Source: Planctomycetota bacterium (lineage in GTDB: Bacteria; Planctomycetota; UBA1135). Taken from it: a stretch of DNA of 5,786 bases. Both the position numbers and the translations under genes were made by a program. The notes under the pieces are model-generated. The model was not told the DNA's origin and ran no database searches. It saw only the letters and a program-made list of their open reading frames with translations. Each line of letters begins with the position of its first letter. Position 1 is the first letter of the stretch. Below, piece after piece: positions 3,889-5,786 of the stretch. Location: positions 1 to 5,786 of the forward strand of contig DNPI01000139.1 of the NCBI GenBank assembly GCA_003501525.1, in the 5' to 3' direction.

Positions 3889-5786
3889 GGCCCTAAAGGG
3901 GCCTTTGATATTTTGGCCTCTAACCAATCCGACCACACAGAGGCTGATTGCTCAACCAAGGATGAGGGCGTAGTAGCAGTCACAGATGAAGCATCTAAGC
4001 CTGTTAAATGTGCTAACCAAAATGCTACGGAAGGACGAAGAATCCCTGGCCCCTTGAACAAGATTTCTAGCAAGGCCGTTACCCCAGGGACAGGGTCAGA
4101 AGTTTGGGCAAACCCATTCGGCAAAAAGAACCCTGCGTCTTTCGCCGCTTGAATTAACCATTCATCTGGTGGCTCCTTGGAATGGTCTCTCCACCAAGCC
4201 GTGTAAACACCTGCAGGATCAGGCATTGATGTGAAATCAACCGCGAGGCAGGCCGCAAGTACTGCAAGCGTTTCCTCATTGCGAGGGTCGTTAGTAAGAG
4301 AATTAACGAGAAAGGAAGCGGCCTCCGGGTCAGCTAAACGGCCCATTTGGATTGCAGCCCGATAGGCTAATCCCGCCTCAGGCGACCTTAAATGGGGGCG
4401 CAAGACATCACGCGCCAAACCAGCTCCAGCGGAGGAAAGCGCGCGACAAAAAGGTTCCTCAAGTTGACTTCCAGCAAAGCTTGAGAACAGACTACTTAAT
4501 TCAATTCGAGCCTCTTCGCCTGGCAGAAGACAAATAGCACTCGAGGCAGCTAAGCGAATAGCCGGGTCACTTTCTCGCGCTGCATCTGCCAAGACCGGAA
4601 GTGAAGAAGGTTCACCAATCAAGCCAATCGATTCCAACGCGGCGCGGCGGACTTCACGTGCATTTCCCGGAGTGACAATAGAAAGAAGGCTCGGCAAAAC
4701 CGAAGCATCCCCGACCTTTCCGAGCGAACGAACAGCTGTGCAAACAACTATTGGATCTTCATCATTTAACGCCCGCATGAGGGCGCCGCGACCAACATCG
4801 CCAGCTTCTCCTAGAGCCCGAGCAGCAGCTGTACGGACAACTAAACGCTCGTCATTCAAACAAATTTCACAAGCTCGAGCTCCGAGCCGTCCGAGACTCG
4901 ACACAAGAAGTTCGCTACGAAGGGGTTCTTCAAAGCCTTCAAGAGCCGTAACCATGGGTCCAGTAAGAGAGGCGTCGGGAAGTATCAGCGCCGTGTGCGC
5001 TAAAGCCCAAGCCAGATCCGGACCTGGACTCCTTTTGCGCAATTGGTCGAGAAAATCCAATGCCGCACTTTCATTCCAAAGTGCTAATACCGAAGGCGAG
5101 TTACGCAAAACGCCACACCATTCGAGCAAATCAGAATCGGCTAGGTCACCCAAGCGGTTACGACTCCAATTGAGCATCATCCCGCCCCTCTCCTCGTCAG
5201 TGCGGGCCTCCCAAGTCGAAAGCCTGTCCAACATCCACTCCCGATCGTTCGCAGCAAGGAGCTGCCATGACTGCTTCGCCCAAATTGCGCCAAGACCAGT
5301 AAGAAGATCCGGGACCCAGTCCCGCCCAGCGCTTCCTCGAAAAACCATGCGCTTTTTCCTTTCGCCGACCTGGATAAGGATGGTCGCTGCAATTGGATCT
5401 TGCGCAAGTCCATATTCCCCAGGCAGAAGACTTGCCTCCAGAATGCCCGTTGATTCTAGGAGCCCAACTATTTCAGAAGACGAAACGCGGCCTACCGCAC
5501 GTACACGGGGATTCTGGTTTTCAATTCGATTGCCGTAAAGACCGTAGACGATGCCATCTTTCCCTGACCACAACACTTCGACCCTATCTAGTTCATCTTC
5601 ACCTATGCCGAGTTGACCACGCACCATACGGAAATCATCTTTATTGTCTGCATACCAGTTGAGCCAAGCACTTCGGTCATTTTCTGGGAATTCCGCACCT
5701 GTAATACGCCTTAAAGTAGATTCAGCAAATGGTGCAAAACGGGCATACTGCGGATAGAACTGAAGCCCTCCCACCGCACGCACCAA
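3885..5786 (-). CDS. HEAT-repeat protein, N-terminus beyond the window
   Basis: At least 633 codons run off the right edge; the edge codon is TTG and need not be the start. Residues here are counted from that edge. Residues 1-55 end in a helix pair with L-R-R-I-T-G and W-L-N-W-Y. Residues 65-170 look beta-rich (V-E-V-L-W-S-G, M-V-F-R-G-S) and I do not recognise them. Residues 170-290 are helical. About 289-500 form HEAT/PBS-lyase-like repeats with the usual ends A-L-G-E-A-G-D (324-330), S-L-G-K-V-G-D (354-360), S-I-G-L-I-G-E (386-392) and M-G-R-L-A-D (481-486). Two more W-containing helix pairs follow (about 508-534 and 587-624). Such proteins are usually binding scaffolds, and no catalytic motif is visible. 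The stop overlaps the transglycosylase start as ATGA, so it is the first visible gene of the operon. A secretion signal, if any, would be outside the window. Confidence 0.85.
   Translation of the reverse strand: MVRAVGGLQFYPQYARFAPFAESTLRRITGAEFPENDRSAWLNWYADNKDDFRMVRGQLGIGEDELDRVEVLWSGKDGIVYGLYGNRIENQNPRVRAVGRVSSSEIVGLLESTGILEASLLPGEYGLAQDPIAATILIQVGERKKRMVFRGSAGRDWVPDLLTGLGAIWAKQSWQLLAANDREWMLDRLSTWEARTDEERGGMMLNWSRNRLGDLADSDLLEWCGVLRNSPSVLALWNESAALDFLDQLRKRSPGPDLAWALAHTALILPDASLTGPMVTALEGFEEPLRSELLVSSLGRLGARACEICLNDERLVVRTAAARALGEAGDVGRGALMRALNDEDPIVVCTAVRSLGKVGDASVLPSLLSIVTPGNAREVRRAALESIGLIGEPSSLPVLADAARESDPAIRLAASSAICLLPGEEARIELSSLFSSFAGSQLEEPFCRALSSAGAGLARDVLRPHLRSPEAGLAYRAAIQMGRLADPEAASFLVNSLTNDPRNEETLAVLAACLAVDFTSMPDPAGVYTAWWRDHSKEPPDEWLIQAAKDAGFFLPNGFAQTSDPVPGVTALLEILFKGPGILRPSVAFWLAHLTGLDASSVTATTPSSLVEQSASVWSDWLEAKISKAPLGP
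3889..3903 (-). promoter_or_regulatory. GC hairpin directly before the transglycosylase start
   Basis: On the minus strand GGCCC and GGGCC pair perfectly around a 5-base loop (CTTTA), and the stem ends at the base next to the ATG at 3888. The only Shine-Dalgarno-like bases (AGGG) sit in the loop and 3' arm. It lies within the last codons of the HEAT-repeat gene, so it may be a by-product of the Pro-Leu-Gly-Pro codons. If functional, it would make transglycosylase translation depend on ribosomes finishing the upstream gene. Confidence 0.3.

Noticed and set aside
4672..5538. A 288-codon open frame on the plus strand opposite the HEAT-repeat gene
   Set aside because: It starts at GTG, its product is Ser/Arg/Pro-rich with no domain pattern, and the opposite strand encodes a clear repeat protein. 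It is best explained as an antisense shadow.
1..5786. Defence system, CRISPR array, insertion sequence, tRNA or rRNA
   Set aside because: No direct-repeat arrays, transposase-like frames, terminal inverted repeats or RNA gene signatures were seen. The window is almost fully occupied by the genes listed.

Overview
This window comes from a bacterial chromosome of roughly 50% GC with very dense gene packing. It shows no tRNA or rRNA gene, no insertion sequence and no CRISPR array. The host cannot be fixed from one window. The mix of a large HEAT-repeat protein, a short M1 aminopeptidase, ElbB and a thioredoxin-fold ferredoxin would suit a Gram-negative environmental lineage such as Planctomycetota or a neighbouring phylum. 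That placement is inference only.

Layout. The first 150 bases hold the C-terminal end of a plus-strand gene, most likely the small (swivel-domain) subunit of a 3-isopropylmalate dehydratase-type enzyme. Everything else is one tight minus-strand gene array converging on it. Read in transcription order from the right edge, the array contains: a HEAT-repeat protein cut at its N-terminus; a membrane-anchored GH23-type lytic transglycosylase; a 92-residue [2Fe-2S] thioredoxin-like ferredoxin; ElbB (DJ-1/PfpI-like glyoxalase); a 519-residue M1 zinc aminopeptidase; and a small HD-superfamily protein. The first two junctions are ATGA stop/start overlaps. The ferredoxin-elbB gap is 47 bases, elbB and the aminopeptidase are 3 bases apart, and the HD gene follows after about 11 bases. 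This looks like a single operon whose promoter lies beyond the right edge.

The only real non-coding stretch in the array is the 47-base gap before elbB. It holds the one strong Shine-Dalgarno sequence in the operon, and that sequence lies entirely inside the 3' arm of a perfect 9-bp inverted repeat. A 19-codon reading frame starts directly after the ferredoxin stop, runs through the hairpin and ends just inside elbB. Together these could form a translational switch for elbB and the genes coupled to it. This is the most interesting regulatory structure in the window.

How the genes might work together is unclear. The transglycosylase acts on cell-wall peptidoglycan and the aminopeptidase on peptides, so some envelope or peptide turnover role is possible. 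The ferredoxin and ElbB suggest a redox or aldehyde-handling side. The HD protein has alanine where the signature histidine of the HD doublet is expected. I did not find convincing evidence of a defence system or mobile element here.
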